Source: an uncultured Gammaproteobacteria bacterium (GTDB taxonomy: Bacteria; Pseudomonadota; Gammaproteobacteria; Pseudomonadales; UBA5518). Taken from it: DNA of 64,000 nucleotides. This document shows, in pieces, positions 31,224 to 42,890 of this stretch. The translations under genes and the position numbers were made by a program. Location: the NCBI GenBank assembly GCA_903928015.1, contig CAIYPF010000034.1, forward strand, positions 1-64,000. Reading direction: 5' to 3'. A model generated the notes under the pieces. The model was not told where the DNA came from. It saw nothing but the letters and a program-made list of their open reading frames with translations, and did no database searches. Numbering within the stretch: position 1 is the stretch's first letter; each line of letters opens with the position of its first letter.

Positions 31224-31289
31224 GAAAGGGATTCTCCAGTCCGTAAAGGGATCGGTCGCAGCCCGGGGGCGCTGCTGGGAGCGCGGCGA

Positions 31290-31318
31290 ATGCTAAAGAA
31301 TTTAGCAGGGACTGACAA
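31290..31318 (-). promoter_or_regulatory. petA-petBC promoter with embedded palindromic operator
   Basis: Minus strand: -35 TTGTCA (31313-31318), 17-base spacer, -10 TAGCAT (31290-31295). A perfect dyad, TGCTAAA-GAA-TTTAGCA, covers 31291-31307, overlapping the -10 and most of the spacer. That is a classic place for a repressor or redox regulator to bind. I cannot name the regulator. Confidence 0.6.
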
Positions 31319-31362
31319 GAAAAACGGACTCTGCAAAGGCCATCTCCGTCGCCCCGAAACGA

Positions 31363-31396
31363 AACGCCCGGCGATCCTTTCGGAGAGCCGGGCGTT
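31363..31396 (-). terminator. intrinsic terminator of rplM-rpsI
   Basis: A perfect 10-bp stem (AACGCCCGGC with GCCGGGCGTT, 31363-31372 and 31387-31396) around a 14-base loop lies 35 bases after the rpsI stop. On the minus strand it is followed by TTTCGTTTCG, a broken U-tract. It separates the ribosomal protein operon from petA. Confidence 0.8.
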
Positions 31397-31431
31397 CGGA
31401 AGGCCGCGCCGCTGATGCGGAGCAAATAGCC

Positions 31432-31824
31432 TCAGCGCTTCGAGTACTGCGGACGCTTGCGAGCCTTGCGCAAACCGACTTTCTTACGCTCAACCTCGCG
31501 CGCGTCGCGGGTCACATAGCCTTCCTGACGCAGGCGGCTCTTGAGGGTCTCGTCATACTCAATAAGGGCGCGGGTTATCCCGTGACGGATCGCGCCCGCC
31601 TGCCCGAAACTGCCGCCGCCTTTGACGGAGACATTCACGTCGAATTTTTCGCCCATCCCCACCAATTCAAGCGGTTGGCGAACGATCATGCGAGCAACCT
31701 CACGACCGAAGTAACTCTCCAGCGGCTTGTGGTTGACCGAGATCGCGCCGCGACCTTGCGTGAGGAACACGCGCGCTGTGGCGGTCTTGCGGCGTCCGGT
31801 CCCGTAATACTGCGTGGCAGCCAT
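31432..31824 (-). CDS. rpsI: 30S ribosomal protein S9
   Basis: 130 residues, the same length as E. coli S9. The N-terminal [14 protein letters not shown], the [17 protein letters not shown] core and the C-terminal [11 protein letters not shown] are fully conserved; the SKR tail reaches the P-site tRNA. It is cotranscribed with rplM, 10 bases upstream, and ends before a clear terminator. Confidence 0.98.
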   Translation of the reverse strand: MAATQYYGTGRRKTATARVFLTQGRGAISVNHKPLESYFGREVARMIVRQPLELVGMGEKFDVNVSVKGGGSFGQAGAIRHGITRALIEYDETLKSRLRQEGYVTRDAREVERKKVGLRKARKRPQYSKR

Positions 31825-31834
31825 GTGGTTTCCT

Positions 31835-32263
31835 TCAGATCTCGAGAGCTTGCGGCTGCTGGGCCGCGTGCGGATGTTCTGCGCCCGGGTACACCTTCAG
31901 TTTGCGCGCCATGGCACGGCCGAGAGGGTTCTTGGGGAGCATGCCTTTTACTGCGCTTTCGATGGCACGGGTTGGCGCGCGCGCCACCAGCTTGTCGAAG
32001 GTGATGCTGCGCATACCGCCGGGATGGCCGGTGTGGTGGTGATAAATCTTGTCTCTACCCTTGTTGCCGGTCACCTGGACCTTCTCGGCGTTGACGACGA
32101 CGATGTAGTCGCCGGTATCAACGTGAGGGGTGAACTCGGGTTTGTGCTTGCCGCGCAGTCGCGAGGCGATCACGGTTGCGATGCGGCCAAGAGTCTTGCC
32201 GCTCGCGTCGACGACGAACCATTGCTGTTCGACGCCGCCTGGTTTTGCCGAAAAGGTCTTCAT
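31835..32263 (-). CDS. rplM: 50S ribosomal protein L13
   Basis: 142 residues from the ATG at 32263, equal in length to E. coli L13; a TTG three codons earlier is less likely. It starts [20 protein letters not shown] and carries [20 protein letters not shown]13 is an early 50S assembly protein that binds 23S rRNA. In E. coli it represses its own mRNA. The leader here (32264-32366) holds a GGGG/CCCC mini-hairpin, plus possible promoter pieces: -35 TTGCCG (32337-32342) and -10 TACCAT (32313-32318). Confidence 0.97.
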   Translation of the reverse strand: MKTFSAKPGGVEQQWFVVDASGKTLGRIATVIASRLRGKHKPEFTPHVDTGDYIVVVNAEKVQVTGNKGRDKIYHHHTGHPGGMRSITFDKLVARAPTRAIESAVKGMLPKNPLGRAMARKLKVYPGAEHPHAAQQPQALEI

Positions 32264-32366
32264 TGTTGCCAAGCCAGCCTGGAAGGGGGGAGTACCCCGT
32301 AAAAGGGTGCGAATGGTACACCATGAATTTTACGAGCGGCAACCGCCGCCCGGGAAAATTCACGGT

Positions 32367-33473
32367 TCATGGCCGGTGCGGCCGAGCGAGGTAGTCGTGC
32401 GACTGCATCTCTATCAAACGACTTGCCGTGCGCTGGAACTCGAAGGCGAGCCTCGTACCCGTGTAAAGGCCCGATGGAGGGGCGGCCGCAGACACCACAA
32501 GCTTCACGCTACGATCGTAGAACTCGTCAACCAGATTGACGAGACGGCGCGCGGCATCGTCGCGCGAGGAGTCGAGTACGGGCACATTCGCGAGCAGCAC
32601 GGCAGTGAATTCGCGCGCGAGCCAGATGTAGTCGTGCTGGCTGCGAGGACCATCACAAAGCTCGCGGAAGTCGAACCATGCGACGTTCTCGGCGAGCTTG
32701 CGTACCCGGATCGGCCGCCCTTCCACCTCGATGACCGCATTCTCACGGCACGGATCCGGAGAAAGGCTGGCGAAACTGCGGGCAAGGCTCCGGTCAGCCT
32801 CATCATCGAGCGGCGAGTGGTAGAGCTCCGCCTGCTCCAACAGGCGCAGGCGATGATCGATGCCGCCGTCGACGTTGATCACCATGGTGTTGCGCTCCAG
32901 CAGGGCTATCGCAGGCATGAACCGCTGGCGCTGCAACCCGTCCTTGTAGAGGTTGCAGGGCTCGACATTGGATGTCGCGACGAGAGTCACCCCACGGGCA
33001 AAGAGCTCCTCCAACAAGCCGGAAAGTAGCATCGCATCCGTGATGTCAGAGACGAAGAACTCGTCGAAGCAAAGAACGCGCACCCGGGCTGCGATTCTCT
33101 CGCCGACGATCTTGAGGGGGTTCTTGTGCCCCGTGAGTTCGCGCAACTGGTGGTGGACCTGTTGCATGAACCGATGAAAGTGCGTCCGCTGCCGCGTGTC
33201 TGGAGGCAGGCTCTCGAAGAACAGGTCCATCATGTGCGTCTTGCCGCGCCCGACGCCGCCCCAGAGGTAGAGACCGCGCACAGGCTCGAGCCCGGCACTG
33301 ACATCACCCCTTACTGACGCGGCGAGCCTGCGCAAAAATCCGGGCTCGGACCGAGTGACAAGGCTTTCCCAGAGCCGCTGCAGCTCGAGGATCGCACGCT
33401 CCTGCGCCGGATCGAAGGCAAAGCCTGGCCGCTCGAGCTCCGCGCGGTAGCGTTCGAGAGGGCTTATTTGCAT
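32367..33473 (-). CDS. zapE: cell division ATPase ZapE (AFG1-like)
   Basis: 368 residues from the ATG at 33473. Walker A GGVGRGKTH is at 72-80, and Walker B LCFDEF with Asp137/Glu138, then SNVEPCNLYKDGLQR. The AFG1/ZapE family interacts with FtsZ at the constricting ring in E. coli; mitochondrial relatives assist respiratory protein turnover. It stands alone between rplM and the divergent zapG, fitting its usual place next to zapG and degS. Confidence 0.94.
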   Translation of the reverse strand: MQISPLERYRAELERPGFAFDPAQERAILELQRLWESLVTRSEPGFLRRLAASVRGDVSAGLEPVRGLYLWGGVGRGKTHMMDLFFESLPPDTRQRTHFHRFMQQVHHQLRELTGHKNPLKIVGERIAARVRVLCFDEFFVSDITDAMLLSGLLEELFARGVTLVATSNVEPCNLYKDGLQRQRFMPAIALLERNTMVINVDGGIDHRLRLLEQAELYHSPLDDEADRSLARSFASLSPDPCRENAVIEVEGRPIRVRKLAENVAWFDFRELCDGPRSQHDYIWLAREFTAVLLANVPVLDSSRDDAARRLVNLVDEFYDRSVKLVVSAAAPPSGLYTGTRLAFEFQRTASRLIEMQSHDYLARPHRP

Positions 33474-33560
33474 GAACGGAGGGTCCGGCAGAAACGGCGC
33501 GAGACTGTAGCCAGCGCGAATGGGGGGTCGCAACCGCAATATGCCGCAGCCAACCCATCG

Positions 33561-33591
33561 TTAACAGCGCCACGATGCGAGTGGTTATACT
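33561..33591 (+). promoter_or_regulatory. predicted zapG-degS promoter
   Basis: Plus strand: -35 TTAACA (33561-33566) and -10 TATACT (33586-33591), both five of six matches, but the spacer is 19 bases, longer than optimal. It lies about 30 bases before the zapG start in the divergent gap with zapE. Confidence 0.45.
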
Positions 33592-33620
33592 TCCGCCGAC
33601 TCCACGTCGAGGATACGCCT

Positions 33621-34046
33621 GTGTTCAGTGCGTTCGCTTTCTGGCTCAGCGCCATCGGATGTCTGGCAGCGGGCGTCGCGGGGGGCTGGCTGTTGCGCAT
33701 CATGCTCGACCCCTCTGAACAGAAATTGCGGGATGCCGAAACGCGGATCCGGGCAAGCGAGGCGGCCCTGGATGACTACCGTCGACAGGTGACGGAACAC
33801 TTCCGCGGCACGGCAGACCGTGTCAACAAACTCACTGATGACTACCGCGAACTGCACTCCCACCTCGCGCAAGGGGCGATGGGCCTCTGCAATCCGTCAG
33901 CAACCGAGGCTCCTCTGCTTACCAGTCTCTCCGGGGGCGGAGTGCGCGCCATCTCCGGCTCTTCCGTTAATCCGCCGCTCGACTATGCCCCGCCAATGCC
34001 GGAAGACGGCGGGCCGGACGATCTGGGCCGGCTGAGAGAAGTCTGA
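33621..34046 (+). CDS. zapG: ZapG/YhcB family envelope protein (DUF1043)
   Basis: 141 residues from a GTG at 33621 preceded by GAGG. One N-terminal helix (FAFWLSAIGCLAAGVAGGWLLRIM) is followed by a coiled coil (residues 30-85, with the family motif TEHFRGTADRVNKLTDDYRELHSHLAQGA) and a disordered Pro/Ser/Gly tail. In E. coli YhcB links cell division, elongation and lipid synthesis. It is directly upstream of the DegS/AlgW gene, with one base between them. Confidence 0.9.
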   Translation: MFSAFAFWLSAIGCLAAGVAGGWLLRIMLDPSEQKLRDAETRIRASEAALDDYRRQVTEHFRGTADRVNKLTDDYRELHSHLAQGAMGLCNPSATEAPLLTSLSGGGVRAISGSSVNPPLDYAPPMPEDGGPDDLGRLREV

Positions 34047-34047
34047 A

Positions 34048-35127
34048 GTGCGCTGGCAAACGCTGGGCTGGCCCGTCGCCGCGGGACTGCTGGCTGCGCT
34101 GCTGTTCCTGGAACTTTCCCCGCAGAGCAGCGAACGAGCAGCGCCTGCTCCGTCTTCATGGGCTGAGGCAGTACGTCGCGCGTCGCCTGCGGTCGTCAAC
34201 ATCTACACCAGCAAGGTGGTGCGCCGCCCCTACCACCCGCTGATGGACGACCCGCTATACCAGCAATTCTTCCGGCGCAGCCCCGCCCCCCAGCGCGAGC
34301 GCATCGAGCGCAGCCTTGGATCCGGCGTCATCATGTCTGCAGACGGTTACTTGCTCACCAACAACCACGTTATCGCCGGCGCCACGGAGATTCTCGTGCT
34401 GCTGTCGGATGGGCGGGAATCACTGGCCGCCGTCATCGGATCCGACCCCGGGACGGACCTCGCGGTCCTGCGGATCGAACTGCCGGATCTCAAGCCGATA
34501 ACAGTGGGCAACCCCTCGGGTGCACAGGTAGGCGATGTAGTGCTGGCCATAGGCAATCCCTACGGTTTCGAGCAGAGCGTCTCGCAGGGCATCATCAGCG
34601 CTGTTGGCAGGTTCGGCCTGCAGTTGAACGCCTACGAGAATTTCATCCAGACCGATGCCGCCATCAACCCGGGCAACTCCGGTGGTGCGCTCATAGATGC
34701 CGAAGGGAACCTGCTTGGCATCAACACCGCCATCTACTCCCGTTCGGGTGGCTCACAGGGCATAGGGTTGGCGATTCCTGCAGACTCGGCCGCCAAGGTG
34801 CTCCAGGACATCGTCCAGCACGGCGAGGTCATTCGAGGTTGGTTGGGAGTGTCAGTGCAAGGCATGCCGGCACGACTGAGCCTTGCTGAGGGGGAACGTA
34901 GTGGCCTCGTTGTGAGCGATGTGGATACCGGCAGCCCTGCAGCGCACGCGGGCCTGCAACCTGGGGATCTCCTGATAGCGATCAACGGCCAACCCGCAGA
35001 CCAGGGCCGCAGCACCATGCTGCGGATTGGCCTGATGGCCCCTGGCGACGCCTTCAGCCTTGACGTCTTGCGCGGAGAGAAGCGCCTGAAACTCGACGGT
35101 GTCGTGGGTCAACGCCCCTCGCACTGA
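34048..35127 (+). CDS. degS: periplasmic serine protease of the DegS/AlgW type
   Basis: 359 residues from a GTG at 34048. A single N-terminal anchor (residues 8-23) is followed by a trypsin-like domain with the triad His107 (NNHVI), Asp137 (GTDLAV) and Ser211 (GNSGG), and one PDZ domain (about 265-350). The family senses misfolded porins through the PDZ domain and cuts RseA/MucA to release sigma-E/AlgU. One PDZ and the membrane anchor distinguish it from DegP/MucD. In Pseudomonas the gene in this position is algW. Confidence 0.93.
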   Translation: MRWQTLGWPVAAGLLAALLFLELSPQSSERAAPAPSSWAEAVRRASPAVVNIYTSKVVRRPYHPLMDDPLYQQFFRRSPAPQRERIERSLGSGVIMSADGYLLTNNHVIAGATEILVLLSDGRESLAAVIGSDPGTDLAVLRIELPDLKPITVGNPSGAQVGDVVLAIGNPYGFEQSVSQGIISAVGRFGLQLNAYENFIQTDAAINPGNSGGALIDAEGNLLGINTAIYSRSGGSQGIGLAIPADSAAKVLQDIVQHGEVIRGWLGVSVQGMPARLSLAEGERSGLVVSDVDTGSPAAHAGLQPGDLLIAINGQPADQGRSTMLRIGLMAPGDAFSLDVLRGEKRLKLDGVVGQRPSH

Positions 35128-35134
35128 CAACGCC

Positions 35135-36238
35135 TCAGCCTGCAGTCTCCTGAAGCGCCGCATCCAGAGCCGAGAGCATTTTTTCGTTCTCTCCTGACGT
35201 CCCGACACCAAGTCGCAGACAGCCGGCAAGGCGTGGGTTCCCGCCGTCCAGACACTTGACCAGCACCCCGTGGCGGATCATCGCTGCATGCACATCCTTC
35301 GCTCGTCCATCCAGAAGCCGAACGAGCAGGAAGTTGGCCTCACCGGGCCACAGATGCATACGGGCATCCGAGCCGATAATCCCCGCAAGCCGGGCACGCT
35401 CCGAGACGATCTGCCTTGTTTGCATGCGCAGCACGTCGAAATTCTCGAGCGCCACTTCCGCTGCAATCTGGTGCAGGACGCCAACGTTATACGGAAGCCG
35501 GACCTTGTCGAATTCCCCGATCCACGCGGGATCACCCACCAGAAAACCGAGTCGCAGACCGGCAAGCCCGAGCTTCGAGAGCGTACGCATGATCACCAGG
35601 TTGGGGTGGCGATCGAGCCAGTCGAGGTGATCGCGGGAGCTGAAAGCCCAATAGGCCTCGTCGATCACGACGAGCGCGCCTGCTGCGGCCTCCAGCACGC
35701 GCTCAAGGGCGGGCGCGTCGAAAAGATTGCCCGTGGGATTGTTCGGGCAGGCAAGAAACACTATCCGAGGCCGGTGTTCGCGTAACGCGGCGCACATCGC
35801 GTCAGCGTCAAGACCGAAATCATCGGCGAGCGGCACCTCGTCGTAGGCCATCCCGGCCCAGCCCGCCAGCACGCGGAACATGACGAAGGTGGGTGCGGGC
35901 GCCATGACGCGCGCACCCGGCACCGAGAGCGCGGTCATCATGATCTGGATGAGTTCGTCTGAGCCGTTACCCAGCATCAGGCTCCATCGCGAAGGTATGC
36001 CGAAGGCCTCGCGCAGGCGCTTCTGAACGCCGAGTGCGTGAGGGTCCGGATAGCGGTTCATCTGTGCGGCTGACAGCCGTTCCGAGAGCGTTCCCTGCAG
36101 TTCAGCCGGCCAACCGAAAGGGCTTTCCATCTGGTCGAGGCGGATGAGACCGCGGGAATCCTGAACGTGATACGCAGAGGCGGCACGCACGTCTTCACGC
36201 ACCAGGAGACGGGACAGGGATTCGGCGGAGCCGCTCAT
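35135..36238 (-). CDS. hisC: histidinol-phosphate aminotransferase
   Basis: 367 residues, a fold-type I PLP aminotransferase. The PLP lysine is Lys222 in [14 protein letters not shown], with CPNNPTGN (164-171) and VIDEAYWAF (191-199) upstream. It converts imidazole acetol phosphate to histidinol phosphate. The ATG overlaps the hisD stop by four bases. It is the last gene of ibaG-murA-hisG-hisD-hisC and converges on degS. Confidence 0.95.
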   Translation of the reverse strand: MSGSAESLSRLLVREDVRAASAYHVQDSRGLIRLDQMESPFGWPAELQGTLSERLSAAQMNRYPDPHALGVQKRLREAFGIPSRWSLMLGNGSDELIQIMMTALSVPGARVMAPAPTFVMFRVLAGWAGMAYDEVPLADDFGLDADAMCAALREHRPRIVFLACPNNPTGNLFDAPALERVLEAAAGALVVIDEAYWAFSSRDHLDWLDRHPNLVIMRTLSKLGLAGLRLGFLVGDPAWIGEFDKVRLPYNVGVLHQIAAEVALENFDVLRMQTRQIVSERARLAGIIGSDARMHLWPGEANFLLVRLLDGRAKDVHAAMIRHGVLVKCLDGGNPRLAGCLRLGVGTSGENEKMLSALDAALQETAG

Positions 36239-37541
36239 GCCTTCACCGCCATCACGCCCGGCCGTGCCGAGGCAGACTCGGCGTGCGCCTGAAGTCCCTC
36301 GGCCAAGGCAAGCTCGCGCGATATGGCGCCAAGCACGGCCGCACCGCGAGGCGAGCAACCGATGAGTGAACTGCGCTTCTGGAAATCAGCGACACCGAGC
36401 GGCGAGGAAAACCGCGCCGTGCCGGAGGTCGGCAACACGTGACTGGGGCCTGCGCAGTAATCGCCTATGGCCTCCGCGGTATGCCGCCCCAGGAACACAG
36501 CACCCGCATGGCGGATGGAGGCGAGCAACGCCTCGGGATCCTCCACCGACAACTCGAGATGCTCCGGGGCCAGGCGATTGCAGATGTCCGCAGACTGGGC
36601 GAGGTCGCGCACCAGCACCAACGCACCGCGCGACGCCAGCGATGTGGCAATGATGCCCCGTCTTTCCATGGTGGGCAGCAGCCGCCCTATCGATGCCGCT
36701 ACCGCATCGAGGAAGGCTGAATCGGGGCTGATCAACACAGCCTGAGCATCTTCGTCGTGCTCGGCCTGGGAAAAGAGGTCGAGTGCGATCCAGTCAGGCT
36801 CCGTGCGCCCGTCGCAGATAACGACAATCTCGGAGGGGCCCGCGATCATGTCGATGCCCACCTGGCCGAAGACCTGCCGCTTGGCCTCGGCAACCCAGGC
36901 ATTGCCCGGACCGACGATCTTGTCGACGCGCGGAACCACCGTGCTGCCGAAGGCAAGCGCAGCAACGGCCTGCGCGCCGCCGACGGTAAAGACGCGGTCG
37001 ACGCCGGCGATATGCGCGGCAGCGAGCACAGCGTCGCTCAGCTCGCCTTCCGGCGCGGGGACGGTCATCACCAACTGACCCACACCCGCGACACGGGCAG
37101 GCAGGCAATTCATCAGGACAGACGAGGGATAGCTGGCTTTGCCGCCCGGGACGTAGACGCCCACGCTGTCCAGAGCTGTGATGCGCTGACCCAGAAGGGT
37201 GCCGTCTTCATCCCGGTATTGCCAGGAGTCCTGGCGCTGCCGCAGGTGATAGGACTCGATGCGCTTCGCCGCAGACTCAAGCGCCGCGCGCAGCGTGGAC
37301 GGGAGTCGCGCGCACGCCTCGGCAAGGGCAGCAGCAGGCACCTCAAGCGAGGCCGCATCCACAACGCTGCGACGGTCGAAACGGTTGGTGTATTCAACGA
37401 GCGCGGCATCTCCACGCGAACGGATGTCAGCGACAATTGCCGCAACCGTCTGCGCGATATTGCCATCGGCGCCACCAGGGGGCGCTCGCAGGGCCGCGAA
37501 ATCGCGCTCGAAACCAGGCGCGCTGGCGTCGAGCCGGCGTA

Positions 37542-37545
<4 letters not shown>
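36235..37545 (-). CDS. hisD: histidinol dehydrogenase
   Basis: 436 residues from a GTG at 37545 that overlaps the hisG stop (GTGA). It carries out the last two steps of histidine synthesis, with NAD and a zinc ion. Signatures: [46 protein letters not shown], and [13 protein letters not shown] with the zinc-binding residues. [12 protein letters not shown] near the C-terminus includes the catalytic Glu-His pair. Confidence 0.96.
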
Positions 37546-39731
<2,186 letters not shown>

Positions 39732-39794
39732 GCAAGGAATCTCCGGGAGTTCATCGGCAAGCGGCAGCCCCGTGGCGCGTCAGGCGTGCCCGTC

Positions 39795-39824
39795 GAGACA
39801 AGGTTTCCGCGAGCGGGCTATGAT
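39795..39824 (+). promoter_or_regulatory. predicted kdsD-kdsC-lptA-lptB promoter
   Basis: Plus strand: -35 GAGACA (39795-39800), 18-base spacer, -10 TATGAT (39819-39824), both reasonable sigma-70 matches. Transcription would start near 39831, about 85 bases before the chosen kdsD start, in the divergent gap with ibaG. Confidence 0.5.
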
Positions 39825-39916
39825 AGCCGCGCGCCGGAATAAGGGTGAACACCCCCGCGCATGACATAAGCCCGCCCTGCATGCGGGCACCCACTGACAG
39901 ACCGGCCCCGGGAAAC

Positions 39917-40888
39917 ATGACAACAACGGCCTTCCTGGCATCCGCACTTCGCACCGTCACCCTCGAGATCGAGGCCGTCGCCCGCCTCAAGGACCGCATC
40001 GGAGAGAACTTCGAGCGCGCCTGCACGATGATGCTCGCCTGCGATGGCAGGGTCGTCGTCACCGGCATGGGCAAGTCCGGACACATCGCCAACAAGATCG
40101 CGGCCACGCTGGCCAGCACCGGAACCCCGGCGTTCTTCGTGCATCCGGGCGAAGCAAGCCACGGAGACCTCGGCATGATCACCGGCAAGGACGTGGTGCT
40201 CGCGCTCTCCAATTCGGGCACCACACCCGAGATCCTCACCATCGTCCCGCTGATCAAGCGGATGGGCGCGGGTCTCATCTCCATGACCGGCAAGCCGGAA
40301 TCCACGCTGGCCCGCCTCGCCGACGTCAACCTCGACGCCGGCGTCGAGACCGAGGCCTGCCCGCTGGATCTCGCGCCCACCTCCAGCACCACCGTTGCGC
40401 TGGTGCTGGGAGATGCCCTGGCGATAGCGCTCCTCGAGGCGCGCGGCTTTTCGGCCGAGGATTTCGCCTTCTCGCACCCGGGTGGAGCTCTGGGACGCAA
40501 ACTTCTGATGACCGTCGGCGACATCATGCACCAGGGCCTAGAGGTGCCGCGGGTCTCACCCGAGACCCGGATCCGGGAAGCGCTCCTCGAGATGACCGCC
40601 AAGGGTTTCGGCATGACCACCATCACGGACACCGAAGGCCGCCTGCTTGGCGTCTTCACCGATGGCGACCTGCGTCGCGCCCTGGACCATGACGTGGACT
40701 TCCACGATGCGGCCATCGGCGAGCACATGACCACGCGCTGCAAGACCGTCACCCGCGGGATTCTCGCCGCCGCCGCCCTGCACGCCATGGAGGAGCGCAA
40801 GATCAGCTCCCTGGTCATCGTCGACGATGCAAACCGCCCCACGGGCCTCATTCACCTCCACGACCTGCTGCGCGCAGGCATTGCCTGA
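39917..40888 (+). CDS. kdsD: D-arabinose 5-phosphate isomerase
   Basis: 323 residues from the ATG at 39917 (GGGAAA just upstream); longer starts at 39845 and 39881 are possible. An SIS domain (VVVTGMGKSGHIANKIAATLASTGTPAFFVHPGEASHGDLGM) is followed by two CBS domains. It converts ribulose 5-phosphate to arabinose 5-phosphate for Kdo synthesis. Length and motifs match E. coli KdsD closely. It is the first gene of the LPS operon and is directly divergent from ibaG. Confidence 0.95.
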   Translation: MTTTAFLASALRTVTLEIEAVARLKDRIGENFERACTMMLACDGRVVVTGMGKSGHIANKIAATLASTGTPAFFVHPGEASHGDLGMITGKDVVLALSNSGTTPEILTIVPLIKRMGAGLISMTGKPESTLARLADVNLDAGVETEACPLDLAPTSSTTVALVLGDALAIALLEARGFSAEDFAFSHPGGALGRKLLMTVGDIMHQGLEVPRVSPETRIREALLEMTAKGFGMTTITDTEGRLLGVFTDGDLRRALDHDVDFHDAAIGEHMTTRCKTVTRGILAAAALHAMEERKISSLVIVDDANRPTGLIHLHDLLRAGIA

Positions 40889-40896
40889 GACCTGCC

Positions 40897-41448
40897 GTGA
40901 GCACACCTGCACCGGAACTCGAGGCACGCGCACGCCGCATACGGCTGCTCGCGCTGGACGTCGATGGCGTTCTCACTGACGGCCGCATCCACTACACGAG
41001 CGCGGGCGAGGAAATGAAATCCTTCTCGATCCTCGACGGCCTCGGCATCAAAATGCTGCGTCGAGCGGGAATAGAAGTCGCAGTGATCACCGCACGCCGC
41101 TCGCCGATGGTCGAACGCAGGGTGGCAGAACTCGGCATCGAGCACTGCCTTCAAGGCAGGGAAGACAAACTCGAGGCCCTGCGTGAACTCGTCACGCCGC
41201 TGGGTATAGCCTTGGAGGAAGTCGCCTACATGGGCGATGACCTCCCGGATCTCCGGGCGATCCTCTCCGTGGGCCTCGGGATGACCGTGGCCAATGCCAG
41301 CAGCGAGGTGGCGAAGCGCGCCCCCTGGCGCGCGGCCGCGCGCGGCGGCGACGGCGCCGTACGCGAAGCCTGCGAGATGCTCCTGCGCGCACGCGGCGCC
41401 TGGGAGGAGGCGATCGGGCGCTATCTTCCGGAAACGGGTGGTCTATGA
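40897..41448 (+). CDS. kdsC: 3-deoxy-D-manno-octulosonate 8-phosphate phosphatase
   Basis: 183 residues from a GTG at 40897. It is a C0-type HAD phosphatase with no cap domain: LALDVDGVLTDG holds the nucleophile Asp21 and Asp23, VITARRSPMVERR the second motif, and YMGDDLPDL the metal-binding acids. It makes free Kdo. It lies 8 bases after kdsD. The next gene is lptA; lptC, which normally follows, is absent. Confidence 0.95.
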   Translation: MSTPAPELEARARRIRLLALDVDGVLTDGRIHYTSAGEEMKSFSILDGLGIKMLRRAGIEVAVITARRSPMVERRVAELGIEHCLQGREDKLEALRELVTPLGIALEEVAYMGDDLPDLRAILSVGLGMTVANASSEVAKRAPWRAAARGGDGAVREACEMLLRARGAWEEAIGRYLPETGGL

Positions 41449-41499
41449 TCGGCAATGGCCGTGGGCAGAGGTAACAGGCAGGTGAGAAGATCCGATCCG

Positions 41500-42066
41500 A
41501 TGTCACGCGTACCCGCGTGCCTCCCCGCAGCGGCAGCGCTGTTCATGGCCGTGCTGTCTGCCGCGCTGCAAGCCCTGCCCGACGACCGCGACCAGCCGAT
41601 CTACATATCGTCCGATCGCGCCGAACGCGACGAGCGCAAGGGCACCACGGTCTACACCGGTGACGTCGAGATCGACCAGGGCAGCCTGCATATCTCCGCA
41701 TCCAGCGTCACGATCCGTGAGAGCGGCGATACCGTGAACGAGATCCTTGCCACGGGTGATCCGGCCAAGATGCGCCAGAAACCGGCCGAAGACCGGGAGC
41801 CCGTCTACGCCCGCGCCCGCTCGATCCAGTACAACGTTACCGGGGAGGTGCTCACCCTGGTGGATGATGCCTCGGTCACCCAGGAAGGCACGACGGTCAC
41901 CGGCGACCACATCGTCTATTACATCGAGGAGCAACGCGTGAAGGCGAGCGGCGGCGGCAACGCCTCCGGCAAGGAACGCGTGAAGGTGGTTATCCCCCCG
42001 CGCCGCTCGGGCACACGACCCGCGACGCCGGCAACGCCTGAAGGGAAGTCCGATGCCCCGTCTTGA
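41500..42066 (+). CDS. lptA: LPS transport periplasmic protein LptA
   Basis: 188 residues from the ATG at 41500. A signal peptide ends at about ALQA (residue 24), followed by the OstA/LptA beta-jellyroll: [41 protein letters not shown] ... [16 protein letters not shown]. LptA forms the periplasmic bridge that carries LPS from LptC to LptD. Starts at 41455 and 41482 exist but lengthen the signal peptide oddly. The C-terminus is a basic, Pro/Thr-rich tail. It overlaps lptB by 14 bases. Confidence 0.92.
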   Translation: MSRVPACLPAAAALFMAVLSAALQALPDDRDQPIYISSDRAERDERKGTTVYTGDVEIDQGSLHISASSVTIRESGDTVNEILATGDPAKMRQKPAEDREPVYARARSIQYNVTGEVLTLVDDASVTQEGTTVTGDHIVYYIEEQRVKASGGGNASGKERVKVVIPPRRSGTRPATPATPEGKSDAPS

Positions 42067-42778
42067 GGCCCTGCATCTCGCGAAGTCCTATCGCGGCCGG
42101 GAAGTGGTGCGGGACGTGTCACTGCAGATGCAGAGCGGCGAGATCGTCGGGCTTCTGGGGCCCAACGGTGCAGGCAAGACCACCTGCTTCTACATGATCC
42201 TCGGCATCATCCCGGCAGACCGCGGCCAAGTGATGCTGGACGGCGAGGACCTCACGCATTTGCCCATGCACGGCCGGGCCAATCGAGGCATAGGCTATCT
42301 GCCGCAGGAGGCCTCGGTGTTCCGGCGCCTTAGCGTCGAAGACAACATCCTCGCCATCCTCGAGACGCGCCCGGCGACCACACGGGCACGCATGCTCGAG
42401 AAGCTCGAGGAACTGCTGCAGGAATTCAGCCTCACGCACCTGCGCAGTCAGCGCGGGATGTCGCTCTCCGGAGGCGAACGCCGGCGTGTCGAGATCGCCA
42501 GGGCACTCGCCAGCGATCCGGCCTTCATCCTGCTCGACGAACCCTTCGCGGGCGTCGACCCGATTTCTGTGCACGACATCAAGGAAATCATCCGTCACCT
42601 GCAGCGCCGCGGCATCGGGGTGCTGATCACGGACCACAACGTGCGCGAGACCCTCGATATCTGCGAGCGCGCCTACATCGTGGGCGAGGGCCGCATCATC
42701 ACTGACGGCGCGCCCGCCGATATCCTCGCCCACGAGAAGGTGCGTGAGGTCTATCTGGGACAGCAGTTCAGAATGTAA
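42053..42778 (+). CDS. lptB: LPS export ABC transporter ATPase LptB
   Basis: 241 residues. Walker [10 protein letters not shown] is at 36-44, the signature LSGGE at 138-142, and Walker B with ILLDEP at 159-164, followed by HNVRETLDI with the switch His. LptB powers extraction of LPS from the inner membrane through LptFG and LptC. Neither lptF, lptG nor lptC is in this window. Rather long overlap (14 bases) with lptA suggests coupling. Confidence 0.97.
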   Translation: MPRLEALHLAKSYRGREVVRDVSLQMQSGEIVGLLGPNGAGKTTCFYMILGIIPADRGQVMLDGEDLTHLPMHGRANRGIGYLPQEASVFRRLSVEDNILAILETRPATTRARMLEKLEELLQEFSLTHLRSQRGMSLSGGERRRVEIARALASDPAFILLDEPFAGVDPISVHDIKEIIRHLQRRGIGVLITDHNVRETLDICERAYIVGEGRIITDGAPADILAHEKVREVYLGQQFRM

Positions 42779-42800
42779 GCCGCGCGCTCTGGCGCGTGCG

Positions 42801-42829
42801 TTGCATGGTACCCATGCGGGGTCTACACT
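42801..42829 (+). promoter_or_regulatory. possible rpoN promoter with dyad
   Basis: Plus strand: TTGCAT (42801-42806), 17-base spacer and TACACT (42824-42829). A palindrome, GCATGG-TAC-CCATGC, occupies 42803-42817 across the -35 and spacer. The -35 match is weak. The dyad could be an operator or a hairpin ending the lptB transcript. Confidence 0.35.
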
Positions 42830-42890
42830 CGAACCGAGGGCAGCCCCCGGCAGCCCGGCCAGTTTCCACACCACGGCCAAGCGGTAATCG

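Noticed and set aside
41455-41499. Residual lptC or an extended LptA N-terminus upstream of lptA
   Set aside because: The region is too short for lptC and the translation shows no LptC features; the extended start would put 15 charged residues before a normal signal peptide.
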